From: Pseudoalteromonas sp. T1lg23B
GTDB taxonomy: Bacteria > Pseudomonadota > Gammaproteobacteria > Enterobacterales > Alteromonadaceae
Direction: 5' to 3'
DNA: 64,000 nucleotides
NCBI RefSeq assembly: GCF_002964665.1
Contig: NZ_PQBZ01000034.1
Span: 1,116,429 to 1,180,428 of the forward strand
Made by a program: the position numbers and the translations under genes. This document shows, in pieces, positions 48,769-59,317 of this stretch. The notes under the pieces are model-generated. The model had not been told where the DNA came from. It ran no database searches and saw nothing but the letters and a program-made list of their open reading frames with translations. Within the stretch, counting starts at the first letter, position 1, and each line of letters starts with the position of its first letter.

Positions 48769-50991
48769 ATGAGCACCACAGTACGCAATTTAAACCCTGT
48801 CGCAGGCGCTTTGGCGTTAGCATTTGCAAGCTTTGCTTCAACATCAGTGATGGCCGAAGAGCAAGAAGCACAAGCCGAAAAATCAAAAATGGAAGCCATT
48901 ACCGTAACGGCAACGAAGCGCTCACAAGTTATCTATGAAGTACCAATTGCAATGAGTGCGTTCTCTGGTGATGACCTTGACTCACAAGGTATCTCAGACA
49001 TTACTGATGTGGGTAAATTTGTTCCAAACCTAAATATCACTGGCTTCTCAGCTGGCCACAATTCTTCAGCCAACCCGTTCATTCGTGGTATCGGTTTACA
49101 AGATCACTTAATCACGACCGACCCTGGCGTGAGCGTTTACGTAGATGGTGTATACCTTGGTCGCCAAGTTGGCCAAAACTGGAACCTTGCGAATATCGAG
49201 CGTATCGAAGTGTTGCGTGGCCCACAAGGTACGTTGTATGGCCGTAACTCAATCGGCGGTGCAATCAACATCATCACCAAGCAGCCAGATCAAGCTGCTG
49301 TGACGAAAGTCAGCGCTGAGGTGGGCACTCGTGGTCGCCTGAAAGGCAGTATTTTCACTAACCAAGCTGTCACAGAAGACTTGGCTTTTAACTTTAACAT
49401 AGGCTTCAATCGTCGTGGCGGCATTGGTGAGTTTGTAAACCTACCTAACGCTGAATACGATGTGGGTGAGAACCAAGAATTCCACGGCCGTGTATCAGTA
49501 AAATACAATGCCAGCGAAGATTTGCGCTTTGTATTTACAGCGGATGCCAATGACGGTGAAGGCGGTACACGCCCTTATACAACGTTAATTGACGAGTTAC
49601 CAAATGGTCGTTTATATCAAAATGGTTTACGCAATGAGCAAACCACAGCGGATCCATACGACAACGCCACCAGTACCATGGAAACATCGACTGTTTCAAA
49701 CAAAGCAAATGGCGTGTCATTAACCGCTGAATACGATATCAACCCAGATTTTGGCACTAAATTTATTTTCTCTAAGCGTTCAAGTGAATACAAAGCAGGT
49801 CTAGATGATGACAGCACAGCAGTTGCGCTTGATCACTATCCAGAGCGCGGTACCGCTGACCAAACTTCGGTTGAATTACAGCTTACTGGTTATTTAGGCC
49901 GTGCAGACTTTGTAACGGGTGTTTACTGGTTCAATGAAGAAGGCTCAAACCGTCAAGATTCATCTGAAGCGAGCTTCGATGGTGGCCCAACAAAGCTTGA
50001 GCTAGACCAAGAAACAACGAGCCGTGCGGTATTTGTTAACGTTGGCTACGATGCCACTGACGATTTACGCATCTCAGGTGGTGTACGTTACACTGAAGAC
50101 GAAAAATCAGCTTCTACCAACGTATTCGACCCAGTCGGTACCATTTATTCAAGTCGCCAGTGGGATGAGATCTCTTGGGAATTAGCTGCAAATTATACCT
50201 TTGAGAATGGCTTAAACTGGTACGGTACTGTACAAACCGGTTACCAGTCGGGTCAGTTCCCTGCTCGTCCATACTTCCTAATTGGCCAATTCTTCGGTGC
50301 AGGTGGTTTTGACAACCCAGACGCAGCGGCTATCGTACGTGCAAACAACGCCTTTTTAGCCAGCGACAACATCAGCGCAATCAACTACGAAACAGGCTTT
50401 AAAGGTCAGTTAACAGATGATTTCAGCATGAGCTTGGCGTTTTTCAATACAGAATACGAAGACTTACCATATCAGGTTAACGTTGTAACAGACGCGGGCT
50501 TCGATACCAATAACCTTATTGTTGAACAAACGTCTCGTGGTGTAGAGTTCGAAAGTACTTATTATGTGACTGATAACTTCACGCTACATTCAAGCTTTGG
50601 CTTTATGGATGTTGATGTACAAGAGCAAGAGGGTGTTAAACCTGTCGCGCCACTGACTCCAGAGTGGACAGCGTCAATTAGCCCGTCATATGAATTTGGT
50701 TTAAGCAATGGTGCAACAATCACGACTCGTTTGGATATTTCTTACCGTGACGACATGTACGGTGAGCCAAGTTCAGATCCGCGTCGTATGACGCAAATCG
50801 ACTCGCGTACCACCACAAACTTCGATATTTCATATGCGCCAGCGAACGCTAACTGGGACATCTCATTGTATGGCCGTAACATTTTCGATGAGCGTTATGA
50901 TGATGCACGCTTGAACACGGGTGATTACATCCTAGTGATCAAGAGCAATGATGCCAGTGAATTTGGTGTACGCTACAAAGCGACATTCTAA
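48769..50991 (+). CDS. TonB-dependent outer membrane receptor
   Basis: 740 residues. Signal peptide MSTTVRNLNPVAGALALAF with cleavage after SVMA. A TonB-box-like sequence, AITVTATKR, is near residue 43. The plug domain covers about 45-175 (VYVDGVYLGRQ and IERIEVLRGPQGTLYGRNS are the family hallmarks) and the 22-strand barrel follows, ending in an aromatic residue (FGVRYKATF). The substrate is unknown; siderophores, vitamins and sugars are possible. It is monocistronic with its own terminator. Confidence 0.94.
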   Translation: MSTTVRNLNPVAGALALAFASFASTSVMAEEQEAQAEKSKMEAITVTATKRSQVIYEVPIAMSAFSGDDLDSQGISDITDVGKFVPNLNITGFSAGHNSSANPFIRGIGLQDHLITTDPGVSVYVDGVYLGRQVGQNWNLANIERIEVLRGPQGTLYGRNSIGGAINIITKQPDQAAVTKVSAEVGTRGRLKGSIFTNQAVTEDLAFNFNIGFNRRGGIGEFVNLPNAEYDVGENQEFHGRVSVKYNASEDLRFVFTADANDGEGGTRPYTTLIDELPNGRLYQNGLRNEQTTADPYDNATSTMETSTVSNKANGVSLTAEYDINPDFGTKFIFSKRSSEYKAGLDDDSTAVALDHYPERGTADQTSVELQLTGYLGRADFVTGVYWFNEEGSNRQDSSEASFDGGPTKLELDQETTSRAVFVNVGYDATDDLRISGGVRYTEDEKSASTNVFDPVGTIYSSRQWDEISWELAANYTFENGLNWYGTVQTGYQSGQFPARPYFLIGQFFGAGGFDNPDAAAIVRANNAFLASDNISAINYETGFKGQLTDDFSMSLAFFNTEYEDLPYQVNVVTDAGFDTNNLIVEQTSRGVEFESTYYVTDNFTLHSSFGFMDVDVQEQEGVKPVAPLTPEWTASISPSYEFGLSNGATITTRLDISYRDDMYGEPSSDPRRMTQIDSRTTTNFDISYAPANANWDISLYGRNIFDERYDDARLNTGDYILVIKSNDASEFGVRYKATF

Positions 50992-51015
50992 ATACTCATT
51001 TATCTAGAAGATCAC

Positions 51016-51047
51016 GAAAAATGCCAGCGTTATGCTGGCATTTTTTT
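51016..51047. terminator. Bidirectional terminator between the TonB receptor and uvrB
   Basis: A-run, ATGCCAGC, GTTAT loop, GCTGGCAT, seven T. A perfect 8-bp stem, functional in both directions. Confidence 0.9.
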
Positions 51048-51072
51048 ACTTACGCGAAGGCGTCATTTAGCT

Positions 51073-51099
51073 AAGCGTTATCCAGTATAGATAACGCTT
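51073..51099 (-). other. Perfect hairpin just after uvrB
   Basis: AAGCGTTATC and GATAACGCTT form a perfect 10-bp stem with a 7-nt loop, starting 15 bp past the uvrB stop on the minus strand. There is no T run; it may stabilise the 3' end ahead of the terminator. Confidence 0.5.
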
Positions 51100-51113
51100 T
51101 GACCATCATTGAG

Positions 51114-53126
51114 TTATGAAATCCCCAACAACTGCTGCTGTAATTCATGAATTTGGTCACGTACTTTGGCTGCTTGTTCAAATTCTAATTCACGGGCATG
51201 TTGCATCATCTTCGCTTCAAGCTCGCTAATTTGCGCGGCCAGTTGTTTAGGATCTGAGTCCACCACCGCCACTTTGGCTTTGTTATGCAACTTGGCTTTG
51301 GCAATGTCCGCCTGTGAAACCGATTCTCCAGTATCCATCACATCGGTAATTTTCTTAATCAATGCCTGTGGTTCTATGCCATGTTTTTCATTGTACGCTT
51401 GCTGAATCGCGCGACGGCGCTCCGTTTCATCAATCGCTTTACGCATGGACTTAGTGATCACATCACCATATAGAATCGCTTTACCGTTTAAGTGTCGAGC
51501 AGCACGACCTATTGTTTGGATAAGTGAACGAGCGGAACGTAAAAAACCTTCTTTGTCGGCATCTAGAATCGCCACCAAAGAGACCTCAGGCATGTCCAAG
51601 CCTTCACGCAGTAAGTTAATACCCACTAGCACATCGAATACGCCTTTGCGTAAATCACGAATGATCTCCATGCGCTCAACGGTGTCAATGTCGGAGTGTA
51701 AATACCGTACCTTAACATCGTGGTCATTGAGATAATCCGTTAAATCCTCAGCCATTCGTTTGGTCAGTGTGGTCACTAATACCCGCTCTTGCTTTTCAAC
51801 CCGCAGGTAAATCTCGGATAACAGGTCGTCAACCTGAGTAGCAACTGGACGCACTTCCAACTGTGGGTCTAACAGCCCTGTGGGGCGAATAACCTGTTCA
51901 GCTACATCGCCGTTAGACTTTTCTAGTTCAAAATCCCCTGGCGTCGCTGACACATAAATGGTTTGCGGGGCAATGGCTTCAAACTCGTCAAATTTCAGGG
52001 GCCGATTGTCCATCGCAGAAGGCAGCCTAAACCCATATTCCACCAAGTTCTCTTTACGACTCCTGTCACCCTTATACATGGCACCGATTTGCGACACAGT
52101 CACGTGGGATTCATCGATGATCATCAACGCATCATCTGGTAAATAGTCCAATAATGTTGGTGGCGGCTCGCCTGGTGCCCTACCCGATAAATAACGACTG
52201 TAGTTCTCAATACCCGAGCAATATCCAAGTTCGGTCATCATTTCAATATCATACTGCGTACGCTGGGCAACCCGTTGCTCTTCAACTAGTTTATTATTTT
52301 CCAGTAACTGTGCGCGACGAGCTTTGAGTTCTACTTTAATATTTTCAATCGCACCTAAGATCTTTTCTCGTGGCGTCACATAGTGAGTCTTGGGGTAAAT
52401 AGTCGCGCGAATAAGATGTTTTTCAACTGCGCCCGTAAGTGGATCAAACATGCTGATACGTTCTATTTCATCGTCAAACATTTCCACACGAATAGCATAT
52501 GAATCTGATTCAGCAGGAAAAATATCGATAACTTCACCACGCACCCGATACGTACCACGACTAAAGTCCATATCATTGCGCGTATATTGTAGCTCAGCCA
52601 GACGTCGCAACATGTCCCGCTGGTCAACGGTATCCCCCACCTTAAGTAGCAACATCATTTTCATATACGAGTCTGGATCGCCCAAACCGTAAATAGCCGA
52701 AACGGATGCCACTATGATGGTGTCACGACGCTCAAGCAACGCTTTAGTGGCCGATAAACGCATTTGCTCGATGTGTTCATTAATTGAGGCGTCTTTTTCA
52801 ATAAAGGTATCGCTGGCAACCACATAGGCTTCTGGCTGATAGTAATCGTAGTAAGAAACAAAGTACTCAACAGCATTTTCGGGAAAGAACTCTTTCATTT
52901 CGCCATAAAGTTGTGCCGCCAATGTTTTGTTGTGCGCCATAATAATGGTTGGTCGATTGAGATTGCTGATAATGTTGGCCATGGTAAATGTTTTACCCGT
53001 GCCCGTTGCACCTAATAGGGTTTGATGTGCAAGACCCGCTTCTAAACCATCGCATAACTGAGCGATTGCAGTGGGTTGATCGCCACTGGGTGAAAAATGC
53101 GAAACCAGTTTAAACTCGTCACTCAT
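51114..53126 (-). CDS. uvrB: UvrABC excision repair subunit B
   Basis: Damage-verification helicase of nucleotide excision repair. It has 670 residues. Walker A is [15 protein letters not shown], the damage-probing beta-hairpin is [13 protein letters not shown], and the DEAD-box-like motif II is MIIDESHVT. Helicase motifs V and VI ([27 protein letters not shown]) and the C-terminal UVR domain ([19 protein letters not shown]) are present. The start shares one base with the stop of the MATE gene (TAATG). Confidence 0.98.
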   Translation of the reverse strand: MSDEFKLVSHFSPSGDQPTAIAQLCDGLEAGLAHQTLLGATGTGKTFTMANIISNLNRPTIIMAHNKTLAAQLYGEMKEFFPENAVEYFVSYYDYYQPEAYVVASDTFIEKDASINEHIEQMRLSATKALLERRDTIIVASVSAIYGLGDPDSYMKMMLLLKVGDTVDQRDMLRRLAELQYTRNDMDFSRGTYRVRGEVIDIFPAESDSYAIRVEMFDDEIERISMFDPLTGAVEKHLIRATIYPKTHYVTPREKILGAIENIKVELKARRAQLLENNKLVEEQRVAQRTQYDIEMMTELGYCSGIENYSRYLSGRAPGEPPPTLLDYLPDDALMIIDESHVTVSQIGAMYKGDRSRKENLVEYGFRLPSAMDNRPLKFDEFEAIAPQTIYVSATPGDFELEKSNGDVAEQVIRPTGLLDPQLEVRPVATQVDDLLSEIYLRVEKQERVLVTTLTKRMAEDLTDYLNDHDVKVRYLHSDIDTVERMEIIRDLRKGVFDVLVGINLLREGLDMPEVSLVAILDADKEGFLRSARSLIQTIGRAARHLNGKAILYGDVITKSMRKAIDETERRRAIQQAYNEKHGIEPQALIKKITDVMDTGESVSQADIAKAKLHNKAKVAVVDSDPKQLAAQISELEAKMMQHARELEFEQAAKVRDQIHELQQQLLGIS

Positions 53127-54502
53127 TAGGCAAACTCCTTTAATGATGCATCATGCATTTTGGTCAAATTATGATTAAACCATTGATACGCCACTGTAGC
53201 GGTCACTAGATTACCTATCGCCGCTCCGATAAATAAACCGGCTAAATCCCCAATCACAGACCCAACATAGGCAAACGGCACATAGAAAATAAATAGGCGA
53301 ACAATACTCAACACTAATGCATTCATGGGTTTATGTAGAGCATTAAACGAGGAGTTAGTCAGGATAATAATACCTTGCAAGCCATAGCTTAGCGGCATGA
53401 TGTAGATAAATAGTTCTATCACCCTTACTACTTCTGGCTCATTACCAAAGGTACGACTGATGACTCCAGAAAAAATAAATAGCAGCAAATAGATAGCTAA
53501 CTGCCATAACAACACAAACTGGAGCGTTTTACGATACGCCTGCTTGACCCTATCGTATTTACCTGCCCCATAATTTTGGCTGACGAATGGGGGCAGAGTC
53601 ATGGACAATGCTAACACCACTAAGCTTGCAATAGACTCTATGCGACTGCCAACCCCAAATGCGGCCACCGCTTCAGGGCCATATCCTGCTACTATCGCGG
53701 TCATTACCGCCATCGCCATCGGCGTGAGCATGTTCGCTCCTGCGGCAGGAAAACCGATTTTTAAAATTTTACGACTTGCGCTTATCACCCCTTGTTGACC
53801 ACCATGTAAACTCAACAGGCGCTTCTTAATTGCTAACAGATATAAAATGATCACGACCGCCACTGCCCATGCGATGACACTGGCAATCGCTGCGCCTTTA
53901 ATACCTAGCTCTGGAAATGGTCCCACGCCAAAGATAAGCAGCGGGTCCAACAGCGCATTGATTAAACCCGCAAAGCCCATAATAAAACTCGGTGTTTTAG
54001 TATCACCGCTGGCACGCAAGACCGAGTTGCCTATCATGGGGGTGATCAAAAATACACTGCCTAAAAACCAAATGGAAATATAGTCGAATATGTAAGGCAT
54101 TACCTGCGCATTAGCACCGAGTAATTTAAATATTGGTTCAATGAGTACAAAACCCAAAGCAGATAGAGAAAACACAAACACTGCTGATATCAACAGTGAG
54201 ATGGTTGCATCAAACTTAGCTTCTTCTATTTTGTTGGCGCCAAGTGCCTTAGCAATCACGGCAGACGTGCCGATCCCCAAACCAATGGCTAAGCTAATAA
54301 CGGTAAATGTCACCGGAAAGGTAAAACTGACCGCAGCCAATTGTTCGGTACCCAGCAAACTGATGAAGAACGTATCAACTATATTAAACATCATCAGTGT
54401 GATCATGCCGAAAATCATAGGGATGGTCATTCGTTTCAAAGTACCAGCAATGTCCCCGTGTAAGATATCATTGCTTTTATCTGGATTGTTCACTGACGAC
54501 AT
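53126..54502 (-). CDS. MATE family multidrug or metabolite exporter
   Basis: Sodium- or proton-driven efflux protein of the inner membrane. I choose the ATG at 54502 ([17 protein letters not shown]), giving 458 residues, the family norm; the frame is open up to 54568. About 12 membrane helices in two pseudo-repeats are visible ([20 protein letters not shown] opens the first, [19 protein letters not shown] the second). An AGGAG lies 13 nt upstream, a little far. It overlaps uvrB by one base. Confidence 0.9.
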   Translation of the reverse strand: MSSVNNPDKSNDILHGDIAGTLKRMTIPMIFGMITLMMFNIVDTFFISLLGTEQLAAVSFTFPVTFTVISLAIGLGIGTSAVIAKALGANKIEEAKFDATISLLISAVFVFSLSALGFVLIEPIFKLLGANAQVMPYIFDYISIWFLGSVFLITPMIGNSVLRASGDTKTPSFIMGFAGLINALLDPLLIFGVGPFPELGIKGAAIASVIAWAVAVVIILYLLAIKKRLLSLHGGQQGVISASRKILKIGFPAAGANMLTPMAMAVMTAIVAGYGPEAVAAFGVGSRIESIASLVVLALSMTLPPFVSQNYGAGKYDRVKQAYRKTLQFVLLWQLAIYLLLFIFSGVISRTFGNEPEVVRVIELFIYIMPLSYGLQGIIILTNSSFNALHKPMNALVLSIVRLFIFYVPFAYVGSVIGDLAGLFIGAAIGNLVTATVAYQWFNHNLTKMHDASLKEFA

Positions 54503-54902
54503 ATTAATGAGTATTCTCCTATTGTGAGCCTGGCATTTTAGATCATCCCCGACTTGAAACCCAGTCAATTAACTTACGATTTTGCCTCTCGTCGATTACC
54601 ATACTGAAAATCAGGATCAAAGGGTTTGTCTATGATAGACCGAGCTAGCGCTCAAAAATGTGCAAAACCCCCTTAAATGACAAATTAGTTACACATTTAA
54701 CAACCTTGAGTATTTTTTTTGCACAACAAAAGTGCGTTTTGGTCATAAAAAGTTCACTTCTATCAAAAACTGCGCCAATTATAAGCGATTTTAATAAGTC
54801 GCTGATTTTATTAAACAAAAATAATTATATAAAACATATTGAAATGCTCGCAGGGCTTTATTTTCATGGCGTTGACACACTTCTTAAATATTAATAAACA
54901 AT

Positions 54903-54927
54903 GTTATCCACAGATTCCGTGGATAAC
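54903..54927. promoter_or_regulatory. Perfect palindrome with two DnaA-box-like sequences
   Basis: GTTATCCAC, 7-nt spacer, GTGGATAAC. The left arm plus next base gives TTATCCACA, an exact DnaA box; the right arm is one base off in reverse orientation. A TTGACA sits about 30 bp upstream, so it could instead be an operator for an unseen transcript. Confidence 0.5.
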
Positions 54928-55473
54928 TCAAGAAACGCCAATAGAATAAGGGGCTGTAGAGAGATCATTTCTGACACCCTAATAATCGTAAGTTGATCTG
55001 ACAAATTAAAGTGGCTATTTCTAGGCTTGATCTTTGTGCAAAAGCGGTAACACTTTCGTTCCTTTTATCGATACCTTTTATTCTACTTAACGGCACAAAA
55101 ACATTACCACCTGATTATTAAAGAGTTTTTATAAGTTACAGATAATCTATGCAGAATTACTGGCCGCACTCGTCACAAATTTACCATTCAAACAAGAATT
55201 GGAGACTATTTTCATCCCGCTTGTTGGCGATCTTTTTTGTCAGATCTTCAATTGTGAATTTGGATCGCACAGAAAAGTTTATAAAAAACGCAGTTCGATG
55301 CTTTTTTAGCTCAAAAGCTTAATAATCACACATTTTGTGTGTTTGACCGACTTAACGAACAATTCACTCCCTGCTTTTTTGTTCTCAAGGCTTTGTGAGT
55401 GACATAAATTTCAACAAATCGAATAGAAAAGCAGCGAATAAGAGAGTTTTTTAATTTTATGACGTTTTATTGG

Positions 55474-55502
55474 TTGACACCTTGCAAAGGGGTCATTAAT
55501 AT
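55474..55502 (+). promoter_or_regulatory. Promoter of the tRNA-Asn array
   Basis: Perfect -35 TTGACA, 17-bp spacer, -10 TAATAT, then a C+G-rich start region (CGCCCCG), which fits stringent control. It lies 25 bp upstream of the first tRNA. Confidence 0.85.
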
Positions 55503-55527
55503 TTCGCCCCGTTGAGAGACACACGCT

Positions 55528-55604
55528 TCCCCCTTAGCTCAGTTGGTTAGAGCGACGGACTGTTAATCCGCAGGTCCCCCGTTCGAGTCGGGGAGGGGGA
55601 GCCA
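55528..55604 (+). tRNA. tRNA-Asn(GTT), copy 1
   Basis: 77 nt with CCA encoded. Acceptor arms TCCCCCT/AGGGGGA pair over 7 bp; anticodon loop CTGTTAA gives GTT (Asn). T-loop GTTCGAG. The base pair at the top of the anticodon stem (A27-C43) is unpaired in all four copies. Confidence 0.97.
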
Positions 55605-55623
55605 AGTTTTTCAATGTAACGAT

Positions 55624-55700
55624 TCCCCCTTAGCTCAGTTGGTTAGAGCGACGGACTGTTAATCCGCAGGTCCCCCGTTCGAGTCGGGGAGGGGGAGCCA
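55624..55700 (+). tRNA. tRNA-Asn(GTT), copy 2
   Basis: Identical in sequence to copy 1 over all 77 nt; spacer between them is 19 nt. Confidence 0.97.
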
Positions 55701-55717
55701 ATCGTTAATGTAATTGT

Positions 55718-55794
55718 TCCCCCTTAGCTCAGTTGGTTAGAGCGACGGACTGTTAATCCGCAGGTCCCCCGTTCGAGTCGGGGAGGGGGAGCCA
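55718..55794 (+). tRNA. tRNA-Asn(GTT), copy 3
   Basis: Identical to copy 1; 17-nt spacer after copy 2. Confidence 0.97.
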
Positions 55795-55821
55795 CATTAC
55801 ACACTCTTCTTTATATATTGT

Positions 55822-55898
55822 TCCCCCTTAGCTCAGTTGGTTAGAGCGACGGACTGTTAATCCGCAGGTCCCCCGTTCGAGTCGGGGAGGGGGAGCCA
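55822..55898 (+). tRNA. tRNA-Asn(GTT), copy 4
   Basis: Identical to copy 1; 27-nt spacer after copy 3. No clear terminator follows. Confidence 0.97.
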
Positions 55899-56024
55899 AT
55901 ATCACTTTTAAATAGACATTCAAGTACTTTTGCACTACCCTACAACAGCTTAGATCCAATCAAAAAGATTTTGATTTATTGCAGTTTTCTTCCCTCGTTT
56001 TTAGATAAAAATAATGGCTGAATA

Positions 56025-57968
56025 ATGGCTAGTTTCAAGAAACTCGTATTGTTACAATTTTTCTCATGGTTGATGTTTTCACTCCTTGGCGTGTTATTTT
56101 TTGCATCGAGTTTCGACTCTGCGGTAAGTAAAGCACAGCAAAGTGCTCAAGCTATGGTCACACAATACATTCATGATAAAACAATGGCCGAAGTGACACC
56201 CCAGCATATTCAAACCGCCCTCGCCGATGGCAAAGTCTTTTCTACGTTTATAGTGCGCAATTTTAATGGCGAAACCGTTTTAAATATTAGTGAGCCAAGT
56301 GCACTGCCATTGTTAGCCAGTATGATTGAATCCAGTATAAATGCTGTCAGACCACAATTTGCCGTAAATAAGAGCAAAGATATTAAAATTGAGTTTGTGA
56401 TCAATGCACAAAGCCAAGGCCAACTATTACAACAAGCGATGCTATTAACCTTTGCGGTAACCGCCCTACTTGCGTTTATTCCCATCTTTTATATGCGTAC
56501 CATTTATCGTCGCCTTATTCGTAATGTCAGTACCACCGTCGCTGACGCCGTTGATGTTTACATCACCCGCAATCAGAATTCAGCAAATATTGACAGCGAA
56601 TTTGATACCGAAGAAATGCAGTCTCTAGGTGCCGATCTTACTCCCTCGTTTAAACGCCTTGCACATTTTTTAAAGAGTAAAGAACACGATATAAAAAGCG
56701 CTGCGCAAAGTATTAAACAAGAAGCCTATAAAGATGTCATCACGGGTCTTGGTAATCGCAATATGTTTGTCGAACACTATGAACATCATATTGAGTCAGC
56801 GACTAAAAAGACTTTTGGTAGCTTAGCGATGATCCGCTGTAGTGAGTTACAAATCATCAACCAGACTCGTGGCTATCAAAAGGGTGATGAGTATATAAAA
56901 TCCGTTTCCGACATCATCAAGCACGTCAGTGGTACATATACTGGTAGTCAAACATTTAGGCTCAATAGCTCTGACTTTGCCGTACTTCTGCCCAATGTAC
57001 CTTCTAAAGAAGCAGAACATTTCGGTGAAACATTACAGGCTAGATTTACCCAGTTCCAACAAAACCAAGAGCTAAGCTCCGTGGCTAATACAGGTATCGT
57101 GCCTTACGAAACAGGTAAACCATTAGGCGAACTACTCTCTGTGGTGGATAACGCCATGAGCATGGCACAAAGTAAACAGGCCAATGCTTGGCACATCCAG
57201 CGAGAGTCTGACCTAGTAAATAACGTAGGTGCAGGTTTTGGTAATCAAAACTGGCGTAAAGTGATCAGTGAGGTAATAAGTTCTAAGCGTGTGTCTTTGA
57301 TGATGCAAAATATCATGCCAGTGGGTAAGAACACCAAGGCCTATGCCGAGATCCAAGCGCGCTTTAAAACCGAAGAAAACCAGATGCTGCCAACCGCTTC
57401 TTTTTTGGCAATGGCTGAAAAACTGGAAATGGCCATTGATATTGACCGCTTAATCATTGATACCTCTTTGGAACTCATCAAGACCCGCAACTTTACCGAG
57501 AAATATTTTGGTATCAATGTCACCGCTTCCAGCGCGCACAGTGACCAATTTGTGATCTGGTTAGAGCGTCGTTTACTGAAAGATGCCAATATTGCCTCTA
57601 AACTCATATTCGAAGTGAGTGAGTTTGGCCTACAACAAAATATCAAAGCCAGTAAGCGCTTTATCGATATGGTTCATCGCGTCGGTGCCCGTATTACTGT
57701 AGAGCGCTTCGGTGTTGGCTTAACTTCCTTCAAGTTCTTTAGAGACCTTAAACCAGACTTTATTAAGATGGACGCCAGCTATACACGAGGCTTGGAAGAA
57801 GATAAAAACAATCAATATTTCATGCGCTTAATGGTCGATTTAGCACATAGGATCGGGGTCAATGTATTCGCCGAAGGCGTTGAAACACAAGAAGAAAAGC
57901 ATATCGTTGAAACGCTCTGCCTAGATGGCGTACAAGGCTACTATATAGAAAAGCCAAAAGAAATTTAG
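56025..57968 (+). CDS. Membrane protein with degenerate GGDEF and EAL domains (LapD/CsrD-like)
   Basis: 647 residues. Membrane helices at about 7-29 and 137-157 enclose a periplasmic sensor of about 105 residues. A HAMP-like linker is followed by GGDEF (about 235-395) and EAL (about 410-647) domains. The GGDEF signature is LNSSDFA, so no cyclase activity is expected. The EAL signature is AEIQARF and the DDFGTG loop is ERFGVG, so phosphodiesterase activity is unlikely. Two families match: LapD, a c-di-GMP receptor controlling adhesin release, and CsrD/MshH, which promotes CsrB/C decay. No lapG, adhesin or csr gene is in view, so I leave the symbol blank. Confidence 0.85.
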   Translation: MASFKKLVLLQFFSWLMFSLLGVLFFASSFDSAVSKAQQSAQAMVTQYIHDKTMAEVTPQHIQTALADGKVFSTFIVRNFNGETVLNISEPSALPLLASMIESSINAVRPQFAVNKSKDIKIEFVINAQSQGQLLQQAMLLTFAVTALLAFIPIFYMRTIYRRLIRNVSTTVADAVDVYITRNQNSANIDSEFDTEEMQSLGADLTPSFKRLAHFLKSKEHDIKSAAQSIKQEAYKDVITGLGNRNMFVEHYEHHIESATKKTFGSLAMIRCSELQIINQTRGYQKGDEYIKSVSDIIKHVSGTYTGSQTFRLNSSDFAVLLPNVPSKEAEHFGETLQARFTQFQQNQELSSVANTGIVPYETGKPLGELLSVVDNAMSMAQSKQANAWHIQRESDLVNNVGAGFGNQNWRKVISEVISSKRVSLMMQNIMPVGKNTKAYAEIQARFKTEENQMLPTASFLAMAEKLEMAIDIDRLIIDTSLELIKTRNFTEKYFGINVTASSAHSDQFVIWLERRLLKDANIASKLIFEVSEFGLQQNIKASKRFIDMVHRVGARITVERFGVGLTSFKFFRDLKPDFIKMDASYTRGLEEDKNNQYFMRLMVDLAHRIGVNVFAEGVETQEEKHIVETLCLDGVQGYYIEKPKEI

Positions 57969-57993
57969 CGGCCTCGCCCTATTTTTTAAATGA

Positions 57994-58010
57994 GGCCATT
58001 TTATATGGCC
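57994..58010 (+). terminator. Possible terminator after the GGDEF-EAL gene
   Basis: GGCCAT, TTTAT loop, ATGGCC, followed by TTAATTTATT. A second overlapping pairing (GGCCTC/GAGGCC) starts just after the stop. Confidence 0.5.
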
Positions 58011-58169
58011 TTAATTTATTCTTTCGTATTGGTTAAGTGTCAACAATTTAAGGCATATGTGCCCTGCCACCATTTTTAATTCTGTAATTTTTTTATGATC
58101 TTGGCGCACAAAATTGCTAAAATCACGGCCATCTAAAACTCACCTCAGTTTTTCGCAAAAGGGGCTGCA

Positions 58170-58751
58170 ATGACTGAATATATCATGTTGCTTATTGGCA
58201 CTGTGCTGGTAAACAACTTTGTTCTGGTTCAATTTCTGGGACTATGTCCATTTATGGGAGTCTCTGGAAAGTTAGACACAGCTGTGGGTATGTCTTTGGC
58301 AACCACTTTTGTGCTGACTTTGGCGTCCGTAACCAGCTATTTAGTCAACCAATATATCCTATTGCCACTGGATCTGACGTTCTTAAGAACAATGAGCTTT
58401 ATTTTGGTGATAGCCGTTGTGGTGCAATTTACTGAAATGGTGGTACGCAAAACGAGTCCTACACTCTATCGACTATTAGGTATTTTCTTACCGCTTATCA
58501 CCACTAACTGTGCTGTACTGGGCGTTGCGTTATTGAATATTAAAAAAGATCACACATTCATTGGTTCCGCTGTCTATGGATTTGGCGCAGCCGTGGGTTT
58601 TTCTTTAGTGTTGGTATTATTTGCCGCTATGCGAGAACGACTTGCTGCCGCAGACGTTCCTACTCCTTTTAAAGGTGCGTCTATCGCGATGATAACTGCA
58701 GGGCTAATGTCGCTGGCCTTTATGGGCTTTTCTGGATTAGTGAAATTATAA
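58170..58751 (+). CDS. rsxA: Electron transport complex subunit RsxA (RnfA)
   Basis: Inner-membrane subunit of the Rsx/Rnf complex, which drives ferredoxin-type electron transfer and in E. coli keeps SoxR reduced. It has 193 residues and six membrane helices. The segment [16 protein letters not shown] carries a Cys expected to hold the intramembrane iron-sulfur centre with RsxE. It is 2 bp upstream of rsxB in a tight operon. Confidence 0.97.
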   Translation: MTEYIMLLIGTVLVNNFVLVQFLGLCPFMGVSGKLDTAVGMSLATTFVLTLASVTSYLVNQYILLPLDLTFLRTMSFILVIAVVVQFTEMVVRKTSPTLYRLLGIFLPLITTNCAVLGVALLNIKKDHTFIGSAVYGFGAAVGFSLVLVLFAAMRERLAAADVPTPFKGASIAMITAGLMSLAFMGFSGLVKL

Positions 58752-58753
58752 CC

Positions 58754-59308
58754 ATGACTTTGTTTTATGCCTTAATTGCGCTGGGCTCACTGGCGCTTGT
58801 ATTCGGACTCATACTCGGTTACGCCGCAGTGAAATATCGCGTTGAAAGTAACCCTATCGTTGATCAAGTGGATGCAATCTTACCACAAACACAGTGTGGA
58901 CAATGTGGTTACCCAGGATGTCGCCCCTATGCGGAAGCAATCGCCAATGGCGACGAGATAAATAAATGCCCTCCGGGGGGGGAAGCCACCGTAAAAAAAT
59001 TGGCTGATTTAATGGGCGTTGAACCTAAGCCCCTAGCCGGTGGTGAACAAGCTGAGCCAGTAAAAACAGTCGCTTATATTAGAGAAGATGAGTGTATTGG
59101 CTGTACCAAGTGTATTCAAGCCTGTCCGGTTGACGCCATTGTTGGCGCAACAAGGCAAATGCATACGGTCATTGACGATGAATGCACGGGCTGTGATTTA
59201 TGTGTAGAGCCCTGCCCCGTTGATTGCATTGATATGCTACCTGTTGAACAAACCAAACAAACTTGGAAATGGCAACTGGACGCCATTGCCGTTAAACAAA
59301 TAGATTAA
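58754..59308 (+). CDS. rsxB: Electron transport complex subunit RsxB (RnfB)
   Basis: Iron-sulfur subunit, 184 residues. One N-terminal membrane helix is followed by a four-Cys cluster motif ([12 protein letters not shown] and KCPPGG) and two 4Fe-4S ferredoxin motifs ([12 protein letters not shown] and [12 protein letters not shown]). All cysteines are present. Confidence 0.97.
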   Translation: MTLFYALIALGSLALVFGLILGYAAVKYRVESNPIVDQVDAILPQTQCGQCGYPGCRPYAEAIANGDEINKCPPGGEATVKKLADLMGVEPKPLAGGEQAEPVKTVAYIREDECIGCTKCIQACPVDAIVGATRQMHTVIDDECTGCDLCVEPCPVDCIDMLPVEQTKQTWKWQLDAIAVKQID

Positions 59309-59317
59309 GAGGTTTAA

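Larger units (their letters stand above)
54503..55527. other. About 1 kb of AT-rich non-coding sequence
   Basis: Between the MATE gene and the tRNA array. It has no recognisable gene; a 78-codon frame at 54658-54894 has no ribosome site or domain features and looks like chance. It holds a DnaA-box-like palindrome (54903-54927), a short hairpin CACACA-TTT-TGTGTG (55327-55341), several GATC sites and the tRNA promoter (55474-55502). Confidence 0.7.

Noticed and set aside
54658..54894. 78-codon frame in the spacer
   Set aside because: No ribosome site before the ATG, no domain features and AT-rich composition like the flanks; probably chance.
54503..55527. Chromosomal or second-replicon replication origin
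   Set aside because: Only one DnaA-box pair was found, with no AT-rich unwinding repeats of the usual form and no dnaA, gidA, parAB or rep gene nearby.
55528..55898. Four long direct repeats as a mobile or CRISPR-like element
   Set aside because: They fold as complete tRNA-Asn genes with CCA ends.
58011..58169. FNR/Crp-like site or promoter upstream of rsxA
   Set aside because: I looked for TTGAT-N4-ATCAA and spaced -35/-10 boxes but found only mis-spaced or weak matches.
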